This document shows positions 44,615 to 55,869 of a stretch of 64,000 nt of DNA, in pieces (within the stretch, counting starts at the first letter, position 1; each line of letters begins with the position of its first letter). Under the pieces are notes generated by a model. The model was not told where the DNA came from. It made no database searches and saw nothing but the letters and a program-made list of their open reading frames with translations. The position numbers and the translations under genes are program-made. Origin of the DNA: Lutjanus erythropterus (lineage: Eukaryota > Chordata > Actinopteri > Lutjaniformes > Lutjanidae); NCBI GenBank assembly GCA_020091685.1, contig CM034607.1:12824884-12888883 (forward strand), in the 5' to 3' direction.

Positions 44615-47220
44615 AGCAGTTGCTGTACTTAAATCAGATAATAAAGCAATCTGAATGTAAACCAGGGATTGAAACTGTTTCAACATAAATGTGTCATGAC
44701 TTTTGCCGCACCGGTGCCCTTCTGCATATAGCTGGTGGACTTTTTATTTTTTTGCCCCTGCCCTTCAAACTGTCCCCGACTGTTTCCAGGTAATCTACTT
44801 ATTGATTTTTGAGGAACAACAACAACAAAATCTGATGTTTTGGGGGACTGACAAGAACACTTTTGAAATTATACTGTACAACACAAAGCAAGGTATTTCG
44901 TTATTGGGACATCACACTTTGACAAAACGTGAATGTCTCTAGGCTTAAGGGAGGTACAAAATGTGAGATGTGATGTTTACAGGTGAGATCTCCAGGCAGC
45001 TTTGCTCCATTTGGCCAACCACTGAGGCAATCCGGCTTTGCAAATAACTATAAATGTTGAGCACAAGAAAGTCTCCTGTGCCAGAGTTAGGAGGAATCAG
45101 TGAAGAGGGTTTTGTTCTGTACAAGGCATTGACTCAGACCTCCAGCTGAGTGAGTTGTGATTCTAATCCGTTCATTTGTTCTCCCTCCCTCCCTACCAGG
45201 CACTTGCCAAATATGTTAATCTACCCACATATGCCAACTTATTCTACACTGCTAAAGTGGGATTTTATCAACGCAAAGACCCCTGACTTATAGATACTTG
45301 GGGTATGAAGACAACTTTCTTAAACACACACATAAACAAATCACTGACACGAGTGCACACACACGCATGCTTAATCTTCACACACACCTAAATTCCCACA
45401 TATGTAAAGGCATATAGCGTACATGCGAAGCACACATGGAGTGAAACTCCCACTGCAGGGGTGAGCTTTGGGAGCAGCTGTTTTTGTGCATCTCCGGGTT
45501 GCCAGCATGAATTAGAGAGAAGGCTGCTCTGCCTCCCTTAAATGTTTCATGATGTTTACCAGGCTGTTTGTTCTGAGAGCAGATCAAGGGCGGACCACTC
45601 CCACTGGCACCCACCAAAGGGGAGGGCGGCAAGGGGAGATGGGGCAGAGGGGGCGAGGGAAGGAAACGGAGGTGGATGAATGAGTTTCCATAAGGCTGGA
45701 TTGATGGGTGAATGGATGGATGGATTCAGTGATGGATGCTTAGATGGATGGATACAGACATACATTGCGCCAGGATCACGCCTAATCTGTAATGCATATG
45801 TGTTGCTGCCATTTACAGTATGGGCAGAATGCTACTCAGAGATCTGGTTGCTCGAGCAAAATGAAATAACATTCATTAGATGTGGTTATCGATCGCATGT
45901 TTTTCATTATGAAAAACCTCTCTGGCAGCGGGCCACACACAGGGCCAAACAATATTCAGTATGTGCATGTATTATCAGTGCATATGTTAAGAAGAAATAT
46001 CAGAACGTGCAGCAGTGAATGTAAACTCAGTGCAATCAGTGTAAACACAAACCATTTGAGGGGAATATCAAGGCTGACAGGCACTACTGAGTGAAAGTGC
46101 TTTGTCAAAGGACAAAGACGAACCTTGATGGGTAGAATGGAGGTGACTAATAAAATGAAAGAATGGGGACAAATAAATAAAAAGGATGAAGGACGCAATT
46201 GTGAAATCTAACTCAGCCAAAGTCCTCGCAAAAAGTTGTGGAAGATGGATGGATGGATTTAGGAATACAGACAGATGGTTGCAGACCATCTACATACGTA
46301 GTCTGCCTGTTGCTGAGGGATAGTAAACATACTTTAAGAAGATTAAATAAATATTGCTAGATACAGGGATTCCCCAGAGTGTACTGCAAGCCCATTGAAC
46401 CACCGAGTCAAAGTTAACACTCATTAGGCCTAAGCATAAGGGAATTTCCTTTTGGGGGGATGTATGTATGAAATGTATGTTGAATTGTTTTTATTATCAT
46501 TTTTTTTGAATTCTCAATCCCATGATTCTGGCTGTGATTATGTTATCACAGAAATTATAGGGCCCTATCTTAAAGCTGCCATCGGTCTGTCACTGGCCCA
46601 CGCAGGGGCCCGTCAAAACAGACAATTGGCCGCCTGCCCCCATCAAAAGATACTTGCCACTGTGCCTTTCAACTCAACAGCTAGGGGAAACTCTGATATA
46701 GTACAGATTCAGTTTAAATTGTGCATGTCTCCACAATCAAAGTACTGTAGATTACTCAAGATGATGGGAATTCTTAGATGAAAATCCTACACAATGTGGA
46801 CAGATAAGACTTGTGAATATAAGCGATTCAGAATATCTCCCTCAATTCATAGTATTCTTATGACTGGGGTATGCTTGAAAAGAACTACAGAGACACTTTC
46901 AGACATTCTCTCCATGCAGACATTCGTAGTACTGTGCACATAGAATAAGATAGATGTAGAGAAATGCTTACTTTATCACCTCTATACACCTGGCTTCGAT
47001 TGCTGCCTGAAGTAGGCATGAATTTTATATTATCAGTTTTGGAAAGTTACTGAAATTGTCAGATGCAGTTTCCCTAAACTCAATTTCAGAAAGATGTTAG
47101 GCGGAGGAGTTGTCAGACATTGTCTAAACATCTGATGAGGACATTGGCAGAATACTGGCAGAGTCAGTACCTATAACCATAGTACAACATACAGCGGATC
47201 TATTGCCAGACGATATTGGA
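44615..47220. other. Stretch without a supported gene
   Basis: Bases 45420-45650 are unique and GC-rich. GGAT-rich short tandem repeats lie at 45701-45755 and 46243-46260. ORFs of 60-112 codons on both strands (45380-46290) overlap and lack start or splice support. Nothing else is recognised. Confidence 0.3.
45701..45755. repeat. (GGAT)n imperfect microsatellite
   Basis: Repeated ATGGATGG and GATGGATG words with interruptions. A shorter relative occurs at 46243-46260. Confidence 0.75.
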
Positions 47221-47224
47221 CTGG

Positions 47225-47680
47225 ACCCATGACACCACACAGTCCGAGGTCTCACCCCCTACTGATTGTCTGAGGATTTCTAAGTGCAAGGTAGTTGTTA
47301 AGTATAACCACACACAAACCTAAACCCTTTACAATTTTCCATGGATACACCTTGCAGGACACAACACTTTCCCTTAATTTTTCTTAAGCCCAATATATCG
47401 TTATACAGTCCAATATCAGGAATCCCAATTTTCTTTGAGAACCTTTACAATCCATACAGTATGCCACACCCTCTGTTCTTTTGACCCTCAGTCAGGTAAG
47501 GAAAACACCCCAAGTAGTAGTAAGCACACAATGTCATGGCCCCGATGTGATGGGTCACTCTAAAGACTTTCGATTGGTTCCGCAATGGAGGTTCTTTCAA
47601 ACTCTTCAATTGTTTCCATCCAGTTTTAGCAACAAAAGCTGGGAGACTGTCATCAGTCTATACTGAGCGAAGTGTCTATA
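47225..47680 (+). repeat. Dispersed repeat, copy 2 (partner at 3.3 kb)
   Basis: Matches 3345-3605 at both ends but has an additional central block (about 47360-47560) containing 'agtccaatatcaggaatccc' and 'gtcatggccccgatgtgatg'. Either the 3.3-kb copy is internally deleted or this one contains an insertion. Confidence 0.6.
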
Positions 47681-47774
47681 GACTGACAGCTTTGTTGACT
47701 TTAATGTTTTCTCTGCTAGTCACTACAGTTTGGCTAAGTCAGGTCAAAATAATGGTTATGGCTGATTTGTTAGT

Positions 47775-47915
47775 GACAGAGCCAGGCTAGCTTTTTTCCA
47801 ACCTTTGTGCTAAGCTAGGCTAACTTTGTATTAACTGTACAGACATGAGAGTGGTATCAAGCTTCAAATCTGTCTCAGCCAGAAAGTAAATAAGAATATC
47901 TCCTGGGTCAAAGTC
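47775..47915 (+). repeat. Contiguous copy of the repeat split at 9.8-10.8 kb
   Basis: In order: 'agagccaggctagctttttt', 'gtgctaagctaggctaactt', 'cagacatgagagtggtatca' and 'gccagaaagtaaataagaat'. This is the inverse of the three blocks at 9776-9822, 10407-10475 and 10672-10790 and establishes their original continuity. Confidence 0.6.
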
Positions 47916-47984
47916 CAGTCAAGGATGTGAAAATCAGATGTGCAATATGCCTATCAACTACCCCAGCCTCCACACTCTATACCT

Positions 47985-48452
47985 CTACATGGTGCAAAAA
48001 AACCATGATAAGAGTACCCATACCAATACCCTTAAAGTGATACTGATACCAACAGAGTATTATACGTTATTTGATACCATTTTTACTATTAAATTTCACA
48101 CTCATCATGTGAATGGAAGCATTTTTTGCATTTATTTGTATCAGATGCTTGTTGTTTTTAAGGTTTTGGTTGTGAGTCAGCACGCTGAACTGTCAGCTCC
48201 ATCCCGTACTGCACAATACCACAGACTATATGGGTTGTAGCTGCTGAGGTAGTGGCCCAGTCACGTTTCATTACATTGCAGCAATTGTCTGCTAGCAAAA
48301 CCATACAAATAGCATTTTTTTTTCTACATCCATTTACAAAAAGAATCAAATGCAGGTATCGTTTGATTAGAAAAGTGTCAATAGTACTTGGTGCTGGGTT
48401 ATTTCTGTCAGTACCTTAAAGGAATCAAGTACCAATGTTCAGCCCTAATTGG
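47985..48452. repeat. Transposon-like unit ('GGCTGAACATTGGTAC' end)
   Basis: The right end read on the minus strand is TAGGGCTGAACATTGGTACT, followed inward by 'gattcctttaaggtactgac'. The left portion has GGTATC/GATACC-type words ('gtgatactgataccaaca'). The repeat has no transposase. Immediately beyond it, 'ggtactgaacattggcactg' repeats the terminal word in inverse, making a short hairpin. Confidence 0.4.
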
Positions 48453-48729
48453 TACTGAACATTGGCACTGGTTGCCCCCTCCACCCTGGCCTCAACTCAT
48501 TCCTGCTCTGCCATGTATGCTGCAATAGGTGCAAGATGATGGGACATTAAATGAAGTGGCACAGGGAATACAGCATATCTTGCTCTCTTGCCTTCTTTTT
48601 CAAGTCTGAACAATGAAGAGGAGCCCATTAGTATTCTAGCCTGTAGCCTTATCTTTTGTACTTTTCCTCCCCTTTTTCTTAAGCTGCGACACTGGGCAAA
48701 TATTTCCACCCTAACTTGCCATTTTCTAT

Positions 48730-49215
48730 CGTTCTTAACCCCCCCCCACCTCCACCCCACCCCCCTCACTTTCCCTCCTCCTTCCCTTGCTCCACAGACG
48801 GCGTTTAAGACGATAATTGACATTCTCAGACAAGATCAGTGCTGACCTGGAAGCGAGCAGGGGGGCGTTTAGGCGGTGGCGAAGCTCACAATGCCTCCGC
48901 TGTTCTGCCGGTAATTACACCCGGGGCACGGAGATCGGCCACTGCTTATTGAATTCATATCAAATAAAACTTCGGAGAAAGCACTTGCTGATGGTGTGGT
49001 GTAGCAATCCCACAATCCAGCCACCCTCCCCGCACCATCACCCTTCCATCCATCCTCCCCCCCTCCGTCCTTCCAACCCCCCGCAGCTCATCTACAGCCC
49101 AGTTTCTCCTAATTCACTTATTCTGTCATATCTGCTGCTTCTCTTGTATTTGCCGGCTCTTTTCCTCCTCCCTCCCTCCTTGTCTCTCTCACTTTCAGCT
49201 CATTGGAAGTCTGGC
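48730..49215. repeat. Pyrimidine-rich tracts
   Basis: Bases 48738-48800 and 49015-49215 are overwhelmingly C/T, interrupted by the mixed-composition segment 48800-48990. The 133-codon plus frame 48817-49218 is largely a Pro/Ser/Leu translation of this. Confidence 0.75.
48798..48990 (+). other. Terminal-exon-like segment or conserved element
   Basis: A very strong acceptor (long C/T tract ending TTGCTCCACAG) is followed by a short frame TAFKTIIDILRQDQC and TGA at 48843. AATAAA lies at 48963-48968. The acceptor phase (0) is compatible with the exon at 39400-39481. However, the mixed, GC-balanced sequence after the stop (GCTCACAATGCCTCCGCTG, CCGGTAATTACACCCGG) also looks like a conserved non-coding element. 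I cannot choose between the two. Confidence 0.2.
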
Positions 49216-49219
49216 TAGT

Positions 49220-51310
49220 CCTCTCTTTCTCGCTTTTTTCCCTCCTTCATACTTTCCTTTTCACTTGGTCAAACCTCTGGAGTTCTGTTTCAATTTCTTT
49301 ATCGGATTCTCGGGCTGCTTTGTTCTCCCAAAAGCCGGGGTCTCTGTGTTATTCTCCCGTGTATATTCGCCTGCTTTTCCCTCTAACCCAGCCTCAGCTG
49401 CGTTTCTACAACCGCTCTGCGTTTGTCCTCACCTGGCCTCACGCTCTGCCACTTGCTATTTCACTCACATGATAACCTCTACTTCATTTTGTAATCATCT
49501 CCCTGCATCCAACAGTCTAATCAACACTTTGCAGATTATTATTATTCCTTCCAAAGGTCATGATCGATGCCAAGGGGAATACAGATGACTACAGTGCTCT
49601 GCCCACATGGTATCAAGTTATTTCAAGCATGCTTGCATTTTTTGTTTCTCTCTATCTCCAGTAGCTCCAGAATACATGCTGTTATTTTGTCTGTTGCACT
49701 GCCGCAGTTTGTCTCTGCTCCAAGAGTTCTGTTTCCTGCCACTTGGGGGCGACATGACCATATGCTTCCATTTATGAGCTGATCTGCAACTGCAGGTCCA
49801 CAGCCCCTGCTGAGCAGTATACACAGTCCACAGTCTCCGGGTAGCTTGTACCATCCCATGGGCTCCCCCCTCCTCCTCCTTCTTTCATCCCTCCATTACC
49901 CCCTCGTGCACCCCCGCACTTCTTAAATCAGCTGCGATAAAAACAGATGCCGGATTGAAATGTCACAAGTGTATCTCAAACTGCCAGAACATTAACCTGT
50001 TCACCCTTAGGTGCCGTGCTTTTTCTCAGAATGGGGGGGTGGGGTGGTAGGGTGGCGTGGGGTGGTGGTTAGAATAGGGTGGGGGCAGTGGCTGAAGGGG
50101 CTGGAGCAGAGGAAGACGTGGCAAAAGAGGGAGGTAGAGTGAACTGCCATTTATTAAGAGTCCTCATGGGTTACGGAGAGCAGGCAGATATACAGGCAGG
50201 CTGTGGGGGGAAAACAGACGGCGTAAGCAAAGTAGACAGAAAATACTCCAGTGGCTAGAGGAAGGGAAGGAGGGAGGGAGTGAAAGAGAGGAGAGGAGGG
50301 AGAGCAATATAGCAGAGAGACAAGAATGAGAGAGAAAAAGAGAGGCAAGAGGGTCGACTGAGCAAGAGATGCAAAGTCAAAGAGACGAGGGGGGAGAAGA
50401 GGGGAAAGGTGAGAGGTGAATAAATACTAAAAGGAGAGGAAAAAGAGTGACCAGTAAAAGGTAAGGTTGGGAGAGTCAGGTTATGTATGGTGATGGTGGA
50501 CGAGCTGAGCATTGATCTGGAAAGAGAGTGAGTGGGGAAACAGAACAGAGAGAGTGCAGAACAGAGTAGATATGTGCTGCATCTCAGTGGGGGCGATTTG
50601 GTTGATAATAGGCTGATAAAACCGCCGCCTGCTCTCAATGCCTGTCATAAATCTTTCATTGTTACGCTCGTATCCTCCATCTCCCCCTTTTTTCATTTTC
50701 ACTTGTATAGCCATCTCATTGGCCTTCAGCCGTACAATACAGCCGCCATGGTTCAAACAGGCCGGTGATGCATTTTAAAATAAGCACCACAGGGGGCATC
50801 TAGGAAAACAATGGGTGAGGCTACATCTTCCTGCCAGCGATGGCAAAGCCTACTGTCTTCAGGAGTCAAAGTGGATATGACTCTGAAATGAGAAGTGTGA
50901 AGCCTTGAGGATTGTTTGCAAATAGTCTGAGAGGGATAAAAATGAAAAAAGGGTGCAGAGGAGAAATCCTTGACTTTGACATGCAGAACTAGCATTAATA
51001 TTGTCTAACCAGAGGATTTGTTGAGCCGCGTCACGACTTGGATGCCTCATATTTCTCCAAGCCCATTGTGGTCTCACCCGTCCTCGTAGAAAATCCTCTT
51101 CTTCATTTTCACCCTCTGCTCCAGACTCACCTCTCTCCCTCCCTTCTTCTTCTCTTCTCATCCTCCTCATCCTCATGCCTATCTCCTCCTTGTTTCTGTG
51201 TCTCCTCTCCCTTGACACGACAATAAATCACAAGGACAGAGAGGGTCTTGTTTGCGTTGGGGGGTAATTATATGTACCGTATGTAAGCTCTCAGGCCATG
51301 ATGAATTAGC
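49220..51310. other. Stretch with polypurine tract, no supported gene
   Basis: Bases 50020-50110 are G-rich (GGTGGGGTGG words). Bases 50250-50420 are almost purely purine. Bases 50560-50680 ('gggggcgatttggttgataa', 'aaccgccgcctgctctcaat') and 51000-51070 are unique and enhancer-like. A minus donor-like site at 51122-51127 (GAGAG|GTGAGT) ends a purine-rich 119-codon frame that I regard as composition-driven. Confidence 0.3.
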
Positions 51311-51319
51311 TGCCCTAAA

Positions 51320-51818
51320 TAGGCCACTCCTGACTGACACAGATGGTGGCACTAGCATCAGCCACGACTGGTCTAGGTGCTACTTATCGAAACAGGTATA
51401 TAGGTAAGAAGGAGATGAGAAAATAAATTGAAAATGGGAATACAGAGAGTGGTTTGTTAGTTTCTCCAATGTAGCTACTAGCCACACAGCCCTGGAGATA
51501 CTACCTGAAGTTAGGCGAATTTAGAGTCTGAAAGTACAACTACAGACCTACAGATTATTTGAGCAGTTAGATTCAGTGTCATGTAAGCCTGGAGTGCCAA
51601 ACAGCAGACAGACAAAGTTAGTTAGTTGGTTAAGTTGGTTAATAATTAGCAGCTTAAGAGTCTGACTTTTTTGCTAGGTTTGGCAAAAACAAAAACAGAC
51701 CTAAAGGGAGACTGAATTTGAGAAAATAAATTGAAAATGGGGATAAAGATTGTAGAGAGATGAGGCAGATGTGGCTGAAGTTCTATATCTATCTATCTAT
51801 ACATACATACATATATAT

Positions 51819-51855
<37 letters not shown>

Positions 51856-52200
51856 CGGAAGTATTACTACAGCGCTACAGACAAGTTTGGTGGTTCAGTT
51901 TCACGACATACTTAAAGCACCTAACAGCACACAGAGTTAGCAGCTAGTTGGCTAATATTTAGCAGCTAAAAAAATTATATATTTTTCATTAGGTTTGGTG
52001 AAGACCAAAGCAGAGCTGAAAAGAGGCTGAAGGTTGGACTTAATATTCATCTGGTTGCCAGAAACACAACTCAAATGATTGCTAATATTGCTTTAATAGT
52101 GCATGTTCAATGGGCCACCCCTGACTGTTAGAGATGGTGGCATCAGATGGTGTATCAGCCACAAGTGGATTAGCTGCTACTTATTGAAACGGTGGAGGGT
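51320..52200 (+). repeat. Two tandem copies of a dispersed repeat around a TA-rich spacer
   Basis: Bases 51320-51400 and 52108-52192 match ('cctgactg.cacagatggtgg', 'gcatcagccac', 'gctacttat.gaaac'). Bases 51540-51730 match 51865-52060 ('acagcacacagagttagcag', 'aggtttggtgaagaccaaag'). A third copy is at 54225-54500. The arrangement looks like a local duplication of about 790 bases, followed by microsatellite expansion between the copies. Confidence 0.55.
51782..51852. repeat. Compound (ATCT)n/(ACAT)n/(TA)n microsatellite
   Basis: ATCT units pass into ACAT units and then into a long TA run ending 'tatatagaccgg'. Confidence 0.9.
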
Positions 52201-52565
52201 ATTCCATCAAAGATGATAAACCTGTGGTCAAGTGAAAAAGCCTTGCTTGACTTAACTTCAACATTCACTCAAGGCTTAAGCCAACGCTAACTCAAGCCAG
52301 GCTAAAACAAGCTCGCACTGTGAGCACGTATGGCGAACATAAGTACCCCAGAACAGCAGCTGTTGTCAAAAACAGTATGAGATGTCACAAAAAGACGCAG
52401 TTTTCTTCTCAGCTGCAGATCAAAATCTATGGCTCAAACTATAAAAAGATTATAAAGGGGTCATGAAAAAATGTCAGTACTACCATAATTAACAAAGCAA
52501 AGGAGATGTCTTGGTGAAAAAATACAGACAAAGTAAGTCTGAACATAAGGTGATCCTGAAGCACA

Positions 52566-52720
52566 TTGCCCTGCCCCTACAGCTCACTTGGTAGAATATC
52601 TGCCTCAAATACTGAAGCCTCAACAGTAGTACAGGTCTGATGTCCACCTACATGTCGTCCTTGCTCTCTCATTCCTCCTTTTCCTATTTTTCAGTTGTAC
52701 TATGAAGCAAGATAAGATAT
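52566..52720 (+). mobile_element. tRNA-derived SINE, different subfamily
   Basis: The head 'gcccctacagctcacttggt' has an A-box-like CAGCTCACTTGG. A B-box-like GGTCTGATGTCC occurs 55 bases on. The body 'cacctacatgtcgtccttgc' 'tctctcattcctccttttcc' and a weak 3' tail follow. Its body differs from the 26.2- and 38.4-kb copies, so it represents another SINE lineage. Confidence 0.55.
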
Positions 52721-52724
52721 ACCA

Positions 52725-54220
52725 GCCTACTATTTTTTTTATTTGTATTTGTTAATAAATGACTAACCTTGCTGCAGGACATGAGTCAGTTCATATTGAT
52801 GTTACCAACTATCAGCTACTTGTTGAAACATTTTCTCTTTCACCTGATGTCCATTTCATTTACAAGTGTCAGCTGCTCATTTGCATTGAATGTCTGAAAC
52901 TGGACATGAAGCAGAAAAATCTAAAAAATTATAAGTTGAAGCAGGAGATGTAGACAGCAGAACAACACTTTATTTAATGTTTTTGGTCTTCACAGCCTGA
53001 ACAAAATGATGGAATGAATAAATAACTTATTTATTAAATTATAAATGTTAAGCTTTTAAATAATCAGATTCACTCCATGTCTGATAACTTTTTGGCCTTT
53101 GAAGACAGTAAAAGTTGTAAGACGTGATTTACTTAACTTGTATTTAAATTAATATGTTATTTGGAACTTAAGTAAATTCATGTTTGATCACCTAGAAGAA
53201 AGGTATGATTTTGTGTTTCTACAAAGCAAAAAGGCAAAAAGACACTTGATGGAACTGTCTTTTGAGATTCTTTTTCTCCCTGTTAGGAATTCTCTGTCAC
53301 AGCTGAATTAAGCTTGACAGTTAGTCTACCACTGAGCAGGCTAGTTCAGTGGTATCAGTTACCATGGTTACTGAGCAGGGATTCCTATAATTTCCTATAG
53401 CTGGAACAACAACTCAGAAAATCTGGCAAGAAAAGTTTTGTAGACAACATTTTAATTCATGTATTGCCCTACAAATTTTGATAAAATCTATTTTCCTTAC
53501 CATTAAACCCTGAATGAGCTTATATTCTTAAAGGGGTCAGTGTTGTGTTTATTGGTGATGATCTGGAACTGTACATCCATGCTGTTTACGCTGCGTTTCT
53601 TCTGTTGGTATGCGTGCAATACGATACCATAACTTTAAGTCATGGAGCCTGCCAACAAAAATCATTAGAACTCAGTTCCTTCACATGGCAACTCAGAGGA
53701 CAATTCAAGGTGACCACACTTGTGTTAGCCGTCTCATAGCTCATAGACATCTATGTGCTGAAGAACACTTCTAACTATTCCATTATTAGAGATCTCAACG
53801 TTATTAGAACATTATATTACATTTGTATCTGGCCTGCAGCAGCCTGATCAATTTCTCATGTGGCCCCCAGTGAAAATTAATTCACCAGCCTGGACGTAGA
53901 GAGTGACCTATATTAGTTAAAGTGGTTATTTATTAGCTTTAACCCTGATAACAAGTCAAGAAAAGCAATCTTTACTGATTTTAGGGAATGTACTGGTACA
54001 GCAACAAGTTTAGGGGAAAAAAAAATCACTTTCTAATGTAAAGCTTAAAACCAAACAGCAATATTGAGATGATAGTCTGAGTCAACTCATCACCCAGATG
54101 CTACAAGTTCAAAAACAGAATCCCTACCCCCACTCAACCCATTTTAATTTCCACGTTGCTTCCTCATTATAACTTAAAAGCTCATAAGCACACTGAAGTC
54201 AGAGGAATTACTTTAAAACT
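52725..54220. other. AT-rich stretch without a gene
   Basis: No repeats with clear ends and no splice-supported frame. Frames of 64 codons at 52759-52953 and 53545-53739 have no other support. Confidence 0.35.
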
Positions 54221-54224
54221 AGAA

Positions 54225-54500
54225 ATGGGGCCATCTGTGGAGCATGTGAATGCAGCCCTACAGATCATTTCACTGATTTGGCTCAGTCTTACTACATGCC
54301 TAGAGCACCACACAACAGACAAAAAAGTTAGCAGCTAGTTGGTTAGCGTTAGCATCTGAAAACTGAGATATTTTTTATGAGGTTTGGTTAAGACTAAAGC
54401 AGAGCTGAAAGGTCAGCGAATGTTGGAATAATAAAGTTGCCAAAAACAGGACTACAAATGAGTGACAATGTTGCTCCATGTTTGTTAGATGTGTAAACAG
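54225..54500 (+). repeat. Third copy of the 51-52 kb dispersed repeat
   Basis: Shares 'cctacagatcatttcactga', 'cacaacagacaaaaaagtta', 'gcagctagttggttagcgtt' and 'aggtttggttaagactaaag' with the copies at 51540-51730 and 51865-52060, and ends 'tagatgtgtaaacagcc'. Confidence 0.6.
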
Positions 54501-54829
54501 CCAATAGTTTGCTTATCATGTAAGCCATATCAACGTTCCAAGACTCAAATATGAGTTTGATTTTCAGCTTGATTTCTTCTCAAGGGAGGGAAAAAGAAGG
54601 CTGGCTGGCTTGTCACAGCCGAAAAAAACACAGGTGTAAGTAATAAAATGAATGATTTAATTTAGCTGTTTTGGTTTCATGGTCCTGGTAATATCTTACA
54701 CTGCTACGGCTTACAGGGACACTTGAGTAGAATGGAACCATCATTAATGTTATTAATAACTCCTGTGCTTTTCCTGCTATGACAAATCTGTAAGGCATCC
54801 ATTAGATAACAATGGACCATGCAATTGGT

Positions 54830-54881
54830 AGGAGCAGTTATTTATATATCAAACTAGGAGCAATTATTTATATATCAAACT
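54830..54881. repeat. 26-bp tandem duplication
   Basis: Two units of AGGAGCA(G/A)TTATTTATATATCAAACT lie head to tail with a single difference. Confidence 0.85.
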
Positions 54882-55400
54882 TAATAAAGGAACTTATATA
54901 TGAATATGAAAAAAGCAAATGGGTATAATGAGATTTGTATTGAGCCACCTTCAGTCATGTACTGCGCATTCATGTGAATAAAACAGAAAAGCTTTGTCTG
55001 AAACTTTGTAAAAGAAGCATAAAATGTATTTTTCAAAATTAAAAATGAGGTAATTTTCTTTTAGTTTGGTCCTTCATTTCTTTCTATTATGAAAACAGTT
55101 TCATAAACAAGTTAATTGGTTTTTAATAACCAATTTAAGTGCTGAGATTTAAGGATCAAACAGATTGATCTTCAGTTTAACCCTGGTATTGAAACCAGTT
55201 TTACAGAGATAAAAATAAAGTTGAACATATCCATGGAAACCACTTCAAAACATATCACAGTGAAACTGCTACCCAGACAGAAAACATTCAGCTATTAGTA
55301 GGTAAACCAAATTTCATATATGTCCTAGGTCCTATGTCATTCATGTGTTGTCCACATTTATATGGCACATAATGGGAATATAACAAAGGGTCAAACTTTC

Positions 55401-55862
55401 TTCCTATGTTCCTAAGCTCCTGTGCTCCCAGGGTTCTAAGTTCATTAGGTCCTGCATTCCTAAGGTCCTATGTTCTAAGGATCCTATAACTTCAGAGTAT
55501 AGGACTATGACCCTGTGGACATAGAACCTTAGGAAGTTATAACTCTGAGAATATAGGACCTTGGGAACATAGGACACTGGGAAAATTGGACCTAGGGAAT
55601 ATAGGACCTGGAATCATAGGACTATGGGAACATAGGATATTGGGTACACAGGACCTGGGATCATAGGACCTTGGAAATATAGGACCCTTGGAACATATGA
55701 ACTTGAGAGCATATGACTCTGGGAACATAGGACCTTGGAAACTTAGGACCCTGGGAACTTTGAGCCTTGGGAACATAGGAGCTGGGATCACAGGACCTTG
55801 GGAACATATCACCCTGGGAACACAGGATCCTGGGACCTTGGGATCATGGGAACATAGATATG
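55401..55862. repeat. ~15-bp minisatellite that switches strand
   Basis: From about 55495 to 55862 there are some 24 units of the type GGGAACATAGGACCTT. From 55401 to about 55485 the same unit appears in reverse complement (TTCCTATGTTCC, AAGGTCCTATGTTC, AGCTCCTGTGCTCCC). The switch region, 55480-55535, contains a smaller inversion ('cctataacttcagag' against 'agttataactctgag'). Every frame through the array is open, giving the 112-codon minus and 63-codon plus frames, which I do not take as genes. Confidence 0.8.
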
Positions 55863-55869
55863 CTCCAGG

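Noticed and set aside
48817-49218. 133-codon plus frame
   Set aside because: Second half is pure C/T-tract translation. The first half overlaps the better-supported acceptor frame in another phase.
50859-51218. 119-codon minus frame with a donor-like site
   Set aside because: Arg/Glu-rich composition follows a GA tract. No acceptor or partner exon was found.
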